From a virus, in the IMG/VR virus record IMGVR_UViG_3300031952_000001, positions 62,001 to 126,000 of that record: DNA of 64,000 nucleotides. One strand, given 5' to 3'. The notes beneath the pieces are model-generated. The model searched no databases, was not told where the DNA came from, and was given only the letters and a program-made list of their open reading frames with translations. Position 1 is the first letter of the stretch. The number at the start of each line of letters is the position of its first letter. Positions 1 through 9,599 of this stretch are shown here, in pieces. The position numbers were made by a program, and so were the translations under genes.

Positions 1-1
1 G

Positions 2-1462
2 TTCAACCGGCCGGACGGCAGCACGGGTTTCGCTTCGGTACTCTGCCCCCTCGGCACCAACAAGTACCTTCAGGAGTCCTTGGGACGCGGTCCGTTGTTC
101 GAGCAGCCCGTGCGTTGCGCCCACTGCGAGGAGTCGCAGCGTCAGTGGGATCTCTTCAACGCCCGGTGGGAGGCTCTCGGGATCGACAAGAAGGCTCTCT
201 CGTCGGACGGCTACCGGGACATGTGCACGCGGGATCCTGTCTTGGCGGTGACGAAGAGGGCTGCGAAAGACATCGGAGCTTGGGACAAGTATTTCTTGGC
301 GATTTTCGACCACGACAAGTTCGTGGGGGCGCGTCCCTTGGGTGAGGGCGACGATCCGGCCACGCTGCACCAGGCGTGGTTCGCTCCGAAGTCGGTGCAC
401 TCGAAGCTGCTCCGGCTGTTCGATGGCGGGGCTCAGTCTGGTGGGGCTCCGCAAGGACTTCGGTTCTTCGAGAACACTCAGGGCGGATTCCCGATCATCT
501 CCATCGTGAAGGACACGAGCAAGTGCAAGAAGAACAACCTGCGGGACACGGAGTACGATGCCGTGTTCAACAATCGGTTCTTCCAGTACCCGCCCGAGTG
601 GCTCGCGTACATCCAGAACTACGCCGCGTTGGTCGATCCGACGGAGACCCTGGTTCACCTTGTCACCTACGAGGAAGGGCTCCACTACGTCAGCCAGACG
701 AAGTCCTCGGGGAACGACTACCAGCAGGCGCAGCAGCAGATGACCGGCGGGGCAGCCCCTGGTGGGATGCCTCCGGGGATGGTCGGGGCCCCACAGGGAC
801 AGCCCCCGTATGGCGCTCCTCCGGGCAGCCCTCCGGCAGCCGGTTGGGCGGGCGCGACGGGGTACCCTCCGGTCGGGAACGCCGGCCAGATGCCCATGAT
901 GCCTCCTCCGGGAATGCCCGCTGGTCTGCCCCCCGGTGCGAACCCTCTGGGGGCTCCTCCGGGACAGCCTCCGATGGGACAGCCTCAGTACGGCCAGGCC
1001 CAGCCCCCGGCGCAGCAGATGCCCTACCAGGCCCCTCCGGGCCAGGCTCCTGGGCCGGCTCCGTACCCGGGCATGGCTCCGGTTCAGCAGGCTCCGGCTC
1101 CGCAGTATCCGGCGCAGCAGCAGTACAACCCAGCTCCTGGGCAGATGCCCCAGGGAATGCCTCCAGGAGCGCCCCCAGCGGCTCAGCAGCCTCCGCAGCA
1201 GTACGGGCAGCCCCAAGGTCAGATGCCCCCGGGGACGCCCCCCATGGTCGGTGGAGCCCCTCCGCAGGGGATGCCTCCGATGGCTCCGCCGCCCCAGCAG
1301 TCGTACGGTGGGGCTCCGGTGCCGAATCAGCCGCCGGCCGTTCCCCCTCCGGGCACGGTTCCGCCGATTGGGGTGGTGCCCGGCTTCGCTCCGCCGCCGC
1401 CCGACAGGGCTCCGACGCCACCCGCTGAGGGTGCTGGTGGTCCGCCGATGCGGCAATGGTAG
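2..1462 (+). CDS. ssDNA-binding protein, T4 gp32-like (5' partial)
   Basis: The frame is open at the left edge, so the N-terminus lies outside; 486 residues are visible. Near the start a zinc-type pattern is seen: V-L-C-P, then about 25 residues later R-C-A-H-C, the layout of the zinc-binding region of gp32-type ssDNA-binding proteins. An aromatic-rich region follows ([19 protein letters not shown]), plausible for base stacking. From about nt 745 to the end the protein is a long low-complexity Pro/Gly/Gln/Met tail, far longer than the acidic tail of gp32 and without its acidity. It sits directly upstream of recA and overlaps its start, the expected partner in strand exchange. The family call rests on the zinc pattern and the neighbours; the tail function is unknown. 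Confidence 0.62.
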   Translation, partial: FNRPDGSTGFASVLCPLGTNKYLQESLGRGPLFEQPVRCAHCEESQRQWDLFNARWEALGIDKKALSSDGYRDMCTRDPVLAVTKRAAKDIGAWDKYFLAIFDHDKFVGARPLGEGDDPATLHQAWFAPKSVHSKLLRLFDGGAQSGGAPQGLRFFENTQGGFPIISIVKDTSKCKKNNLRDTEYDAVFNNRFFQYPPEWLAYIQNYAALVDPTETLVHLVTYEEGLHYVSQTKSSGNDYQQAQQQMTGGAAPGGMPPGMVGAPQGQPPYGAPPGSPPAAGWAGATGYPPVGNAGQMPMMPPPGMPAGLPPGANPLGAPPGQPPMGQPQYGQAQPPAQQMPYQAPPGQAPGPAPYPGMAPVQQAPAPQYPAQQQYNPAPGQMPQGMPPGAPPAAQQPPQQYGQPQGQMPPGTPPMVGGAPPQGMPPMAPPPQQSYGGAPVPNQPPAVPPPGTVPPIGVVPGFAPPPPDRAPTPPAEGAGGPPMRQW

Positions 1463-3795
1463 GAAGGGGGCCTCTCGTGGTGAAGGACAAAGAGAAGAAG
1501 GCCGCGGAATCTGTGGTCGAGCCGGCAGTGGACATTCTCCGCAAGATCCAGGCGGAGAAGGAAAGCCAGGTGTACGGGATCCAGATGCTGGAGGGCACGA
1601 AGATCGAAAACGTGCCACGGTCTTCTTCCGGCATCTTGAGCGTCGACATCGCTCTGGGGGGTGGGTATCCCTTGGGTCGTGTCGTTGAGATCTACGGATC
1701 TGAGGCCTCCGGGAAAACGACCCTCACCCTTCATGCCATCGCAGAGGTGAATCGCAAGGGTGGGACCGCGGCGATCATCGATCTGGAGAACGCCTTGGTC
1801 CCTGCGTACGGGAAGGTGCTGGGTGTCGACTGGTCGAAGACCTTGATCTCGCAACCCGATAACGCAGAGGTCGCGCTGAACCTGGTCGAGCACCTTTGCG
1901 GCCACATGAAGTCGGGCGACATGATCGTCGTGGATTCGGTGGCTGCGCTCACCCCCGAGGCTGAGATGAGCGGGGAGATGGGGGACTCGCACATGGGTCT
2001 CCAGGCGCGGCTCATGAGCCAGGCGCTGCGGAAGCTGACGCACATCGTTTCCACCTCTGGAATCATCCTGATCTTCATCAACCAGATTCGTTGTCTCCCC
2101 TTGGATTCGTTGATATTGCGCAATGGCGCTCTTTCCCGTTTGAAGGATCTTCGGATGGGTGACGTAGTACCCTACTGTTGTGAGTCCAGCACTACCGTTC
2201 AAGGTCTTCACATCGCCGGAGTTGTTCCCGGCAAGAAGTTACAGCCAAAGAATTGCCCACCTTTTAGTCTCAGTAACTTGCATTGGCAGCCTGTCGTGGA
2301 TTGTAGGGGGCAGGTTATTAACAAGCAAGGTTCCGACATTGCAGTGGGTGATTGGCTTATTCAGCCCCTCTTGAAGAAGAGCCAGCAACTTTCTGATGCT
2401 GCCGGCTATATCGACCTTTCCGATGTGATTCAGTCGGTGGGAGAGGCGTTGCCGTCTAACGCTGCCAAAGTGCAGCTTCCAAGAATTCTTGATGAAGACC
2501 TGGCATTCTTCCTTGGGTGTTGTTACTCAGACGGAAACTTATATCAGGATGTCGATAACAGCGACTATCGTATGCAATTTACAGAGAACAGTGTTGATCG
2601 TCACACTCTGATAAAAGACTCCTGTGAGAAAGTATTTCCAGGGCTGTCTTTTGTCTCTGAGAACAAGGTGGCTCTTTACGGGAAGGCTATTTTTCTATTT
2701 CTTAAAGGTCTTGGTTGCAAAGAGCACGGGTCTGAGAAAATCATTCCAGAAAGGATACTACAATCTCGGCGCAGCGTCGTTAGGGAGTTCTTGCGTGGTT
2801 CTTTGTTTGATTCTCATGGGTTCGATAGCCATGGTTTTATTTTTACGCATGAGAATCTTGAAGCGGCTTATGAGTTTTCTAAGGTTCTGTATTACTTTGG
2901 AGTTTCTGCGGATGTTCGTGATGGGTATCTCTACATCACCGGAGCCGATGCTTTGACTTTTTCTGAAATTATAGGGTTTTCTGAACAATATAAACTAAAG
3001 AAGTCTAAGTTGTTTATTGAGACCCCCAATGCTCGCGGTAAGTATGATGTCGTGCCTTTTGAACTTTCAGAGGCCATCTTCAAGTTGATAAAGACCCTGG
3101 GGGTAAAGGGTATCTCTGGTATCCCCTATTACAATTCTTTCAAGATGTGCTTATTCAAGAGGCTTAACACTTCCAGGTTAGGGTTGATCTCGTTTTTGCG
3201 GGAGATTCAAGAGAGTCCGACGCCGTACTCTGAAATCCAGAACTTTTTGGATTTACTTAGTGATAACAGATTCTACCAGATTGAGAGCTTGGAGGATACT
3301 GAGTTCGATGCTCTGGATGTAGAGACTGGTTCAGGTCTTTTTATATCGGATAGATTCTTGACGCATAATAGCAAGATTGGTGTAGTGTTCGGCAACCCAG
3401 AGGTAACTACCGGAGGGAACGCGCTCAAGTTCTACGCCTCTCAGCGCATCGAAGTGCGTGGCGGCACCAAGCTCAAAGGCGTCGGGGAGGGCTCTCCTCC
3501 GGTGGGCCAGATCACACACATCAAGGTGGTGAAGAACAAGGTCTCTATGCCGTTCAGGAACACCGATGTGGATTTGTACTACGGCTGGGGTTTCCTCCCG
3601 GCAGCGGACATCTTCGTGACCGGGAAGCGCTACGGTGTCATCGAGGCATCCGGATCCTGGTACTCGTTCAACGGTGAGCGCCTGGGGAACGGAGAGGTCG
3701 CTGCGAAGACATTCCTCGGTCAGAACAAGGAGATGCAGGAAGCCATCAAGAAAGCGGTCCTGGAGAAGGAAAATGCACCCGCAACCGCAGGTTGA
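1456..3795 (+). CDS. recA: RecA recombinase interrupted by an intein
   Basis: Strand-exchange ATPase for recombination-dependent replication and repair. Exteins (1456-2091 and 3370-3795) give about 353 residues after splicing, the normal RecA size. Walker A is GSEASGKTT, Walker B is around [10 protein letters not shown], and the L2 region reads FINQIR then, after the intein, [21 protein letters not shown]. The intein separates R from S (usual RecA has M at this +1 position), giving a Ser nucleophile for the second splicing step. The ATG at 1456 overlaps the preceding stop and has no ribosome site; GTG at 1477 has AGGAAGGGG just upstream and may be the true start. The intein is visibly AT-richer than the exteins. 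Confidence 0.93.
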   Translation: MVGRGPLVVKDKEKKAAESVVEPAVDILRKIQAEKESQVYGIQMLEGTKIENVPRSSSGILSVDIALGGGYPLGRVVEIYGSEASGKTTLTLHAIAEVNRKGGTAAIIDLENALVPAYGKVLGVDWSKTLISQPDNAEVALNLVEHLCGHMKSGDMIVVDSVAALTPEAEMSGEMGDSHMGLQARLMSQALRKLTHIVSTSGIILIFINQIRCLPLDSLILRNGALSRLKDLRMGDVVPYCCESSTTVQGLHIAGVVPGKKLQPKNCPPFSLSNLHWQPVVDCRGQVINKQGSDIAVGDWLIQPLLKKSQQLSDAAGYIDLSDVIQSVGEALPSNAAKVQLPRILDEDLAFFLGCCYSDGNLYQDVDNSDYRMQFTENSVDRHTLIKDSCEKVFPGLSFVSENKVALYGKAIFLFLKGLGCKEHGSEKIIPERILQSRRSVVREFLRGSLFDSHGFDSHGFIFTHENLEAAYEFSKVLYYFGVSADVRDGYLYITGADALTFSEIIGFSEQYKLKKSKLFIETPNARGKYDVVPFELSEAIFKLIKTLGVKGISGIPYYNSFKMCLFKRLNTSRLGLISFLREIQESPTPYSEIQNFLDLLSDNRFYQIESLEDTEFDALDVETGSGLFISDRFLTHNSKIGVVFGNPEVTTGGNALKFYASQRIEVRGGTKLKGVGEGSPPVGQITHIKVVKNKVSMPFRNTDVDLYYGWGFLPAADIFVTGKRYGVIEASGSWYSFNGERLGNGEVAAKTFLGQNKEMQEAIKKAVLEKENAPATAG
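2092..3369 (+). other. RecA intein with LAGLIDADG-type homing endonuclease
   Basis: The 426-residue insertion begins with Cys (CLPLDSLI) and ends with T-H-N before Ser, the canonical splice residues. In the middle, [10 protein letters not shown] and [11 protein letters not shown] match the two LAGLIDADG helices with both acidic residues kept, so homing activity may be intact. Codon use (many A/T third positions) differs sharply from the exteins, which supports recent horizontal arrival. The insertion site lies in the conserved DNA-binding L2 segment, the type of invariant site favoured by homing elements. Confidence 0.92.
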
Positions 3796-4054
3796 GAATA
3801 GGTACCGCGAGGTCGTGCGGGCGGCCCTGGAATGCCTCGGAGACGAGCTTCTGCTGGAGGACGCGGACGTGTTGTGTGAGTACCTCGTGCTGCGCTTCTT
3901 GAAGACGTCCCCGAGGGTCACCTCGGGGTCCTCTCTGGAGGACTCGCTCGTGGAGCTTCAGGAGTTCGTCCGGAAGCTCTACCCGGTGCTCCTCACGTTC
4001 GTGTCCATGGTCAACACGTCCGCGATGCCGCGGTCGGAAAGTGCCAGAGCATGA
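3773..4054 (+). CDS. Hypothetical protein between RecA and SbcD
   Basis: 93 residues, starting at an ATG inside the end of recA with GAGAAGGAAA just upstream. Its stop overlaps the next start (ATGA). Leucine-rich, probably helical ([10 protein letters not shown], then [13 protein letters not shown]). No recognised family. Tight coupling suggests co-translation with the recombination genes. Confidence 0.7.
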   Translation: MHPQPQVENRYREVVRAALECLGDELLLEDADVLCEYLVLRFLKTSPRVTSGSSLEDSLVELQEFVRKLYPVLLTFVSMVNTSAMPRSESARA

Positions 4055-5178
4055 AGACCATCCGGTTCATAGCGTACGGAGACATCCACCACGACCGGAA
4101 GGCCGCCCGGTGCCTCACGATGCAGGATACTCTGGGGATCGAGCAGCAGGTGCACCAGCGTGTCGCCGAGGGCAAGTTCGACTTCTCGGTGTTCGTCGGG
4201 GACCGCTACCTGAAGCGTGAGCCTGAAGATGAGATCAAGGTTACCGCGGATCGTGCGCTCGCGTACTTCCTCTCGCAGCGTCCGAACGCTCCGCACTACC
4301 ACCTCGTGGGGAACCACGACTGGACGCGGAACAACCGGTCGTGGCACACGTCGGAGTCCTTGAGGTCGGTCCCGAACCTCTTCGTTCTGGACAAGCCTGG
4401 AACGCCGTTGTTTCCCGGGCGTGAGAACGATGACTACATCATTCATGCGCTCCCTGCGGATGCTCCGTTCGACGAGAAGATCTACCAGCCTACTCACGGG
4501 AAGCCCTTCTTCAACTTGTTCCTGTTCCACGGCATCGTGAAGGGCTCGTTGATGTCGGACACCTCGTCTCGGGTGTTCGACAACGGGATCGACATCGCGC
4601 AGCTCGACCGGGACTGGTGGGACTTCGTGATCGGAGGGGACATCCACGTTCCTCAAAAGATCCCATTCACGAACACCTCAGGGGGCTACACAGGCTCCGT
4701 CTTGCAGAGGACGCGCGCAGACGCTGACAAGCCCCGCGGGTGGATCGAGGTGACGGCCGTCTGGGACGATACGAAGTGGACGGTCACTACGGAGTTCCGA
4801 GCGACACGGAACTTCTTCCACCGGGAGATCTGGCAGGTCGGTCCAGAGACCCAGTACCCGGAGATCAAGATCAACGAGACCTACATCACCGACCAGGCTG
4901 TCGAGGTGAAGCTCGTAGGGAACCGGAAGGATGTCGACCGCGTGGCGGACGATCCTCGCTGGAAGAACTACAAGGACATCATGCTCGCGAGGAGCGTCGA
5001 CATCATCCGCGAGTACAAGGTCGAGAACGAGACCGCCATCGTGGACTTCAGTACCTCCCGCGGGGTGCTCGACGACCTGACGCTCTACATGCAGAGTGGG
5101 TTCGCAAACGTTGGAGGGCTGTCGCCTGACAGGATCAGCGCGATGGTGACGAAATTGAGGGAGGTTCAGAATGGTTGA
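4051..5178 (+). CDS. SbcD/Mre11-like nuclease subunit (gp47-type metallophosphoesterase)
   Basis: 375 residues. Metallophosphoesterase motifs occur in order: A-Y-G-D-I-H-H near residue 8, V-G-D-R near 48, V-G-N-H-D near 87, F-H-G near 160 and G-G-D-I-H-V near 195 (the last replaces the usual GHxH). Together with the SbcC/Rad50-like gene 1.1 kb downstream this should form the double-strand-break-processing nuclease that feeds RecA, as gp46/gp47 do in T4. The second motif lacks the Asn seen in many relatives (GD-N versus GDR). Start overlaps the upstream gene by ATGA. Confidence 0.85.
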   Translation: MKTIRFIAYGDIHHDRKAARCLTMQDTLGIEQQVHQRVAEGKFDFSVFVGDRYLKREPEDEIKVTADRALAYFLSQRPNAPHYHLVGNHDWTRNNRSWHTSESLRSVPNLFVLDKPGTPLFPGRENDDYIIHALPADAPFDEKIYQPTHGKPFFNLFLFHGIVKGSLMSDTSSRVFDNGIDIAQLDRDWWDFVIGGDIHVPQKIPFTNTSGGYTGSVLQRTRADADKPRGWIEVTAVWDDTKWTVTTEFRATRNFFHREIWQVGPETQYPEIKINETYITDQAVEVKLVGNRKDVDRVADDPRWKNYKDIMLARSVDIIREYKVENETAIVDFSTSRGVLDDLTLYMQSGFANVGGLSPDRISAMVTKLREVQNG

Positions 5179-5476
5179 GCCCATGAAGAAGTGGAAGATC
5201 GTTTCGGACGGAACGAGCCACGGAACCAAGATCATCAGCCCCTCGGGTGAGATGGTGGGCCTGGTTCAGAAGCTCTCCATCTTCATCGAGTGCGGGGAGC
5301 CTTTCGTGAAGGCGGACATGTCGGTCATCCTTCCGCAGCTCGACGTGGAGGTTCTGGAATCCTCGTTCTCGAACAACCTGGCGGACTGCAAGAACTGTGA
5401 TCCCGTCTGTGACAACGGAGCTGAGGCCTTGAAGCGCTTCGCGGAGTGCCATGCCGAAGGCAAGAAGGAGGGCTGA
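5171..5476 (+). CDS. Hypothetical protein with C-terminal CxxC
   Basis: 101 residues. The start overlaps the end of the nuclease gene; GGGAGG lies 7 nt upstream of ATG 5171. The N-terminal half looks like a beta-rich fold (KKWKIVSDG...KIISPSG). Near the end is C-K-N-C-D-P-V-C, a possible metal site. No family recognised. It lies between sbcD-like and thyX in the same transcription unit. Confidence 0.65.
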   Translation: MVEPMKKWKIVSDGTSHGTKIISPSGEMVGLVQKLSIFIECGEPFVKADMSVILPQLDVEVLESSFSNNLADCKNCDPVCDNGAEALKRFAECHAEGKKEG

Positions 5477-5477
5477 G

Positions 5478-6119
5478 ATGGTAGACGTCATCAAGCCGTG
5501 GGCGCGCATCGAGGACGAGTTCGACGGGAACGAGATGCTGAAACGCATCGAGCGCGCGGGGCGCACCTGCTACAAGAGCGAAGACCGAATCACCGAGGAG
5601 AGTGCTCCGGCGTTCGTGAAGAAGATCAAAGCCATGGGGCACGAGTCCGTGCTCGAACACGAGAAGGTCACCGTTCGCATCGTCTGCGACCGCGGTGTCA
5701 CTCACGAGATCGTGCGTCATCGCCTCTGCGCTTTCAGCCAAGAGTCGACGCGGTACTGCGACTACCACAAGGCCGGTGAGATCCAGGTCATCGTTCCATG
5801 TTTCTGGAGAGATCCGAGCGACCCGGCGAAGAAGATCCCGAAAGCACAGGTCTGGTACGATTCCATGCTCGCGGCCGAGAAGGCGTACAACAAGCTACGT
5901 GAGTTAGGAGCATCTCCACAAGAAGCTCGCTCGGTGCTTCCTAACAGCCTCAAGACGGAGATTGTGGTGACGGCCGACCTGCGTGAGTGGCACCACATCT
6001 TCACGCTCCGCACGTCGAAGAAGGCGCACCCGCAGATGCGGGAGATCATGATCCCCCTGCTTGCAGAGTTCAAGAGTCGTATTCCCGTCGTCTTCGACGA
6101 CATCGTGGTGGAGGACTGA
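5478..6119 (+). CDS. thyX: FAD-dependent thymidylate synthase ThyX
   Basis: Makes dTMP from dUMP using FAD, NADPH and methylene-tetrahydrofolate. 213 residues, usual family length. The ThyX signature is present: RHRLCAFSQESTRY (RHR, then Ser and Arg), preceded by SVLEHEKVTVRI. A downstream segment LREWHHIFTLR contains the conserved Arg/His stretch. Start chosen at ATG 5478, which has AAGGAGGG 8 nt upstream; an upstream in-frame ATG would overlap the previous gene. It supplies thymidine for phage DNA synthesis. Confidence 0.94.
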   Translation: MVDVIKPWARIEDEFDGNEMLKRIERAGRTCYKSEDRITEESAPAFVKKIKAMGHESVLEHEKVTVRIVCDRGVTHEIVRHRLCAFSQESTRYCDYHKAGEIQVIVPCFWRDPSDPAKKIPKAQVWYDSMLAAEKAYNKLRELGASPQEARSVLPNSLKTEIVVTADLREWHHIFTLRTSKKAHPQMREIMIPLLAEFKSRIPVVFDDIVVED

Positions 6120-6120
6120 C

Positions 6121-6306
6121 ATGGCGAAGATCGTCGAGTACGTGTGCCCGAACGAGGCCTGCTGTGGATCCACGGTTGAAGAGATCTTCAACGACACGGA
6201 GAAGCAGCCCCAGGTTCACCCCGAGGCGGAGTGCGAGCACTGCAAAGGGCCGATGACGCGCGGGGACAATATCAAGAGCAACTGCCAGGTGTGGAAGAAC
6301 GTCTGA
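6121..6306 (+). CDS. Small zinc-ribbon protein
   Basis: 61 residues, directly after thyX and overlapping the SbcC-like start (TGATG). C-P-N-E-A-C-C near residue 9 and C-E-H-C near residue 40 form a probable zinc knuckle. The layout resembles regulatory-protein zinc ribbons, but no specific family is recognised. Confidence 0.72.
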   Translation: MAKIVEYVCPNEACCGSTVEEIFNDTEKQPQVHPEAECEHCKGPMTRGDNIKSNCQVWKNV

Positions 6307-8366
6307 TGCTCGTCATCAAGTCAGCGAACCCTACTGGGTTGTTTTCGTACGGCCGGTCTCCGGACATCGACGTGCAGCGTCGTGGTCTCGTCAACCTCAT
6401 CGGGGTGAACGAGGACAAGGGTGGCGACTCGAACGGCGCGGGGAAGACCTCCCTCTTCAACGCTCTCTGCGAGGTGCTCTTCGGAGACAATCCAACTGGC
6501 GTAAATGGCAACGAAGTCGTGAACCAGGTCCTCAACGAGGGCTACGCCGGCAGGGTCATTTTCTCTTCTTGGGAAGGTGTCGACTACCGGGTGACCTACT
6601 GCCGCGGGTGGAAGGAAGACTACTACCCGGTCGACAACAACACGAAGACCTCCTACAAAGGCACCGCGCTGTTCTTCGACAAGCTCGAAGGCGCTCAATG
6701 GGTCGACTGCCGCGGCGCAACGATGGCGGAGACCCGTACACTTGTTCAGGTTGCTGTGGGAGTCACCTACAGCCGGTTCCTCTCCATCTCGTATCTGAGC
6801 CACCGGGTCGGTTCGACCTTCTTGAGGGGGACGAACAAGGACCGGATGGACATCATGGCCGGCATCACGGGCGTCGAGGATTGGGACGAGATCCTGGTCT
6901 CCGCTCGGGCGAAGAAGCTCGCCGTCGGCCAGGACATCTCGTCGGTGCAGCAGCGCATCGCCTACGACGAGGGTGCTCTGGAGCAGATGCGGAGCGCTCT
7001 CTCGCAGCTGAAGAACGCCGACTGGGGGCAGGTCCTCATCAAGTGCGATCTGGACACTGCATCGGCGCAGGACCAGCTCAAGCTCGCGGAGGACCACCGG
7101 CTGAAGCTCCAGAACGAGTGGGCAGCCCGGAAGATCACCCAGACGGAGGCGTACAACCGTTCGGGCTCGGGAGTCCTTTCCCAGGAGATCTCGGATCTGT
7201 CCGTCCAGCTGAGCGACCTCAAGAACCCCATGTTCGCGGATCCCTCGCTGCCGGAGTTCGACTTGTCGTTCGCTCAGCGGGTGGAGAACAAGCGCGGCGA
7301 GCGCGACATGGCTCTCGGGGAGCTGCGCGCCCTCGTCTCCGGCAAGGACCTCCGCAGCGTGGACAAGTGCCCGACCTGCGGGGCGACCATCTCGGCCAAG
7401 GCCAAGGCCTCTATCACGGAGAAGATCACTGTACTAGAGTCCAGGGCCTCCACCCTCGAAGTGGAGCTGAAGGCGCTCACGAAGGCCAAGAATGAAGAGG
7501 AGGAGCGCATCCGACAGGCTCGGGCTCTGCGTCATCGGGAGCGGTTGCAGCAGGCCATCTCGGTAGAGGCCCAGATCGCGGAGAAGAAGGCTCTCCTGCG
7601 GCAGAGCGCGCTGGAGTACGAGCGCATCACCGGGGAGATGCAGGCCCTGGAGGTCGAGGGTCGGAAGGCCCATGAGCTGTGCACGCAGTACACTCAGAGG
7701 ATCACTCAGATCGCGGCCTACAAGGATGACGTCGAGAAGCGCCTCGGGGAGATCCAGCGTGTGGAGCACAACGTCGCAGAGCGGGAGGAGGCCATCGTGA
7801 AGTCGAAGGCCTCCATCTCCGAGGCTCTGGAAGACGTCAAGGTGCTGGAGTGGATCATCTCCAACATCCCCTACATCAAGCTGCACCGCATGTCCGTGGC
7901 GATGACTCAGCTGTCGGAGAAGGTGAACCACTACCTGTCCGAGATGGGCGACACGATCCGGGTGAACATCACCTCCTTCGAGGAGAAGAAGGCGAAGAAG
8001 GGTGCCGGCGACATCAAGGACGCGCTCAAGTCCGAGGTCAAGGTCGAGGTGGTCGACGGGGAGAAGAACATCGATCCGAGGCTCTACTCGGATGGGGAGA
8101 CCTCGAAGATCTCCAACGCGGTGATCCGCTCTCTGCACGACATCGCCGTCCAGGCGGGGCACGGGTGCAACCTCGTGCTCCTCGACGAGATCTTCTCGTT
8201 CGTGGACGCGAACAACTCGCAGAAGCTCGCGGACAGCTTCAACGACGTGAGCACCGGGACCACGTTCATCACGGACAACTCGGGTCACGTTGAGGACTTG
8301 ATGGATTTCGATGAGGTCTGGATCGCCAGGAAGACTGGCGGCGTCACAACAATCGAGGTGCGATAA
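6306..8366 (+). CDS. SbcC/Rad50-like ATPase (gp46-type)
   Basis: 686 residues. N-terminal P-loop DSNGAGKTSLFNAL near residue 40, long coiled coils, a zinc hook C-P-T-C near residue 355, a second coiled coil, and Walker B NLVLLDEIFSFVD near residue 622. This is the SMC-type partner of the SbcD-like nuclease at 4051. It is shorter than bacterial SbcC (about 1,000 residues) and close to phage gp46. Start ATG 6306 overlaps the preceding stop. Expected role: ATP-controlled DNA end binding and resection. Confidence 0.9.
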   Translation: MLVIKSANPTGLFSYGRSPDIDVQRRGLVNLIGVNEDKGGDSNGAGKTSLFNALCEVLFGDNPTGVNGNEVVNQVLNEGYAGRVIFSSWEGVDYRVTYCRGWKEDYYPVDNNTKTSYKGTALFFDKLEGAQWVDCRGATMAETRTLVQVAVGVTYSRFLSISYLSHRVGSTFLRGTNKDRMDIMAGITGVEDWDEILVSARAKKLAVGQDISSVQQRIAYDEGALEQMRSALSQLKNADWGQVLIKCDLDTASAQDQLKLAEDHRLKLQNEWAARKITQTEAYNRSGSGVLSQEISDLSVQLSDLKNPMFADPSLPEFDLSFAQRVENKRGERDMALGELRALVSGKDLRSVDKCPTCGATISAKAKASITEKITVLESRASTLEVELKALTKAKNEEEERIRQARALRHRERLQQAISVEAQIAEKKALLRQSALEYERITGEMQALEVEGRKAHELCTQYTQRITQIAAYKDDVEKRLGEIQRVEHNVAEREEAIVKSKASISEALEDVKVLEWIISNIPYIKLHRMSVAMTQLSEKVNHYLSEMGDTIRVNITSFEEKKAKKGAGDIKDALKSEVKVEVVDGEKNIDPRLYSDGETSKISNAVIRSLHDIAVQAGHGCNLVLLDEIFSFVDANNSQKLADSFNDVSTGTTFITDNSGHVEDLMDFDEVWIARKTGGVTTIEVR

Positions 8367-8854
8367 TGTCCGATCAGGAAAACGACCAGCAGATCCCTCC
8401 TCCCGCGCCCACACTGTTCGAGGTGTTCCAGCAGCTCATGGGTGAGATCCCGCTCCCGAGCCCCCTCAGGGGCATGGAGCAGACAGTGATGATCATCGGG
8501 ACCTGCGGCGGGGGTCGTGGTGTCATCGGGAGTGTGCACGACTTCCCGGAGTTCCTGAATGACGTCTGGGTTCACTACCCACTCGCCTTCGGTGAGGTCA
8601 TCCAGAGAGACCCACGAGGTCAGCCTCTGGGGGTAGCCTTCTCTGCCGGCAGGATCTTCAACACACTCTCGTTGCCGAGGATGTCTCGGTTCAATTTCGA
8701 CTACCTCACCATCTTGAAGGCCGATTCCAACAAGGACAAGGAGGCCCGTCAGATCTACGAAGACGCCATGAAGGCGTACACGGTGGACGACGCTGGTCTC
8801 ATCATGGCTCCGCCGGGAGCGCTGTCGAACCTGAAGGACCTCGGCAGGCCATGA
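8366..8854 (+). CDS. Hypothetical protein
   Basis: 162 residues, start right after the SbcC-like stop. Contains GTCGGGRGVIGSV, a Gly-rich turn, then a compact region rich in aromatic residues (FNDVWVHYPLAFGEVI is approximate to the middle). No recognised domain. Co-directional and overlapping the next gene (ATGA). Confidence 0.6.
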   Translation: MSDQENDQQIPPPAPTLFEVFQQLMGEIPLPSPLRGMEQTVMIIGTCGGGRGVIGSVHDFPEFLNDVWVHYPLAFGEVIQRDPRGQPLGVAFSAGRIFNTLSLPRMSRFNFDYLTILKADSNKDKEARQIYEDAMKAYTVDDAGLIMAPPGALSNLKDLGRP

Positions 8855-9099
8855 GCGGTCCGGCGAGCATGGCCCGCCGGGACAAGGCGGAGAAGAAGGC
8901 GAAGCGCGTCAGGGCGAACTCGATCAAGTACCAGGTCGACAACGGCGACATCGTCTTCCTGGAGGGGCCCTACGGTGGTAAGTACGCTTCGCAGGTCTTC
9001 CAGATGGGGGTCAAAGAACGGGACTACGTGATCAACAACTTGTGGTTCACGAACGATGAGAAGGTGATGGATATTCTTCGAAAATGGATGTGTCGGTAA
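8851..9099 (+). CDS. Hypothetical basic protein
   Basis: 82 residues. The first 25 are strongly basic (RRDKAEKKAKRVR), the remainder mixed beta/alpha (YQVDNGDIVFLEGPYGGKY). Overlaps both neighbours, so probably translationally coupled within the recombination operon. Function not recognised. Confidence 0.6.
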   Translation: MSGPASMARRDKAEKKAKRVRANSIKYQVDNGDIVFLEGPYGGKYASQVFQMGVKERDYVINNLWFTNDEKVMDILRKWMCR

Positions 9100-9599
9100 C
9101 AGAGCCTCGTCCCATCCGGATTCCCATCGAGGAGTACCGGTTCAAGATCCCCGGCAAGCCGTGGGTGCAGAAGAACAACCTTATCATCCGGTACAAGAAC
9201 CCCCGTGCGAAGTCGGGTCCGTTCATCGGCCACTCTGCCGAGATGTCTCACGCCAGGGAGCGCCTGGCGAACGAGATGTACTCGCAGTTCCAGCGCCAAG
9301 GTGGTAAGAGACCTCTCGACTTTCATGTGGAGGTCGACTTTGTTTTCTACGTGGCAAGGGGCCACGAGCCCGATCTGGACAACCTGCCGGCCATCGTCTG
9401 TGACGCAATGCAGGGCATCCAGGTGAAGGGCGCAGCAGGGGTCAAGGTCGCATCGGTCTTGCAGAACGACATCAGCATTCGCAAAGGAACGATCCTGAAG
9501 ATCGTGGAAGGAGACATTGACTATGTCGGAGAACCTCGAACAGAAATCATCGTCCGAAGATACCTCGGTGCCTGCTGCGGAATCGCTTCTCCCAGCTGA
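9084..9599 (+). CDS. RusA-type Holliday junction resolvase
   Basis: Endonuclease expected to resolve four-way junctions made by RecA. 171 residues. The RusA core reads FKIPGKPWVQKNN near residue 17 and, near residue 92, E-P-D-L-D-N-L-P-A-I-V-C-D-A-M-Q-G, with the paired acidic residues and D-A-[LM]-x-G of the family. A later acidic residue within SVLQNDISIRKG completes a plausible metal site. The last 25 codons overlap the next gene. Only the start is uncertain, because the ribosome site is weak. Confidence 0.85.
   Translation: MDVSVTEPRPIRIPIEEYRFKIPGKPWVQKNNLIIRYKNPRAKSGPFIGHSAEMSHARERLANEMYSQFQRQGGKRPLDFHVEVDFVFYVARGHEPDLDNLPAIVCDAMQGIQVKGAAGVKVASVLQNDISIRKGTILKIVEGDIDYVGEPRTEIIVRRYLGACCGIASPS

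Noticed and set aside
690-2211. Long minus-strand frames opposite the ssDNA-binding protein and recA
   Set aside because: They run across the extein/intein boundary and oppose firmly identified genes.
5784-6103. Minus-strand frame inside thyX
   Set aside because: Opposes a gene with an unmistakable ThyX signature.
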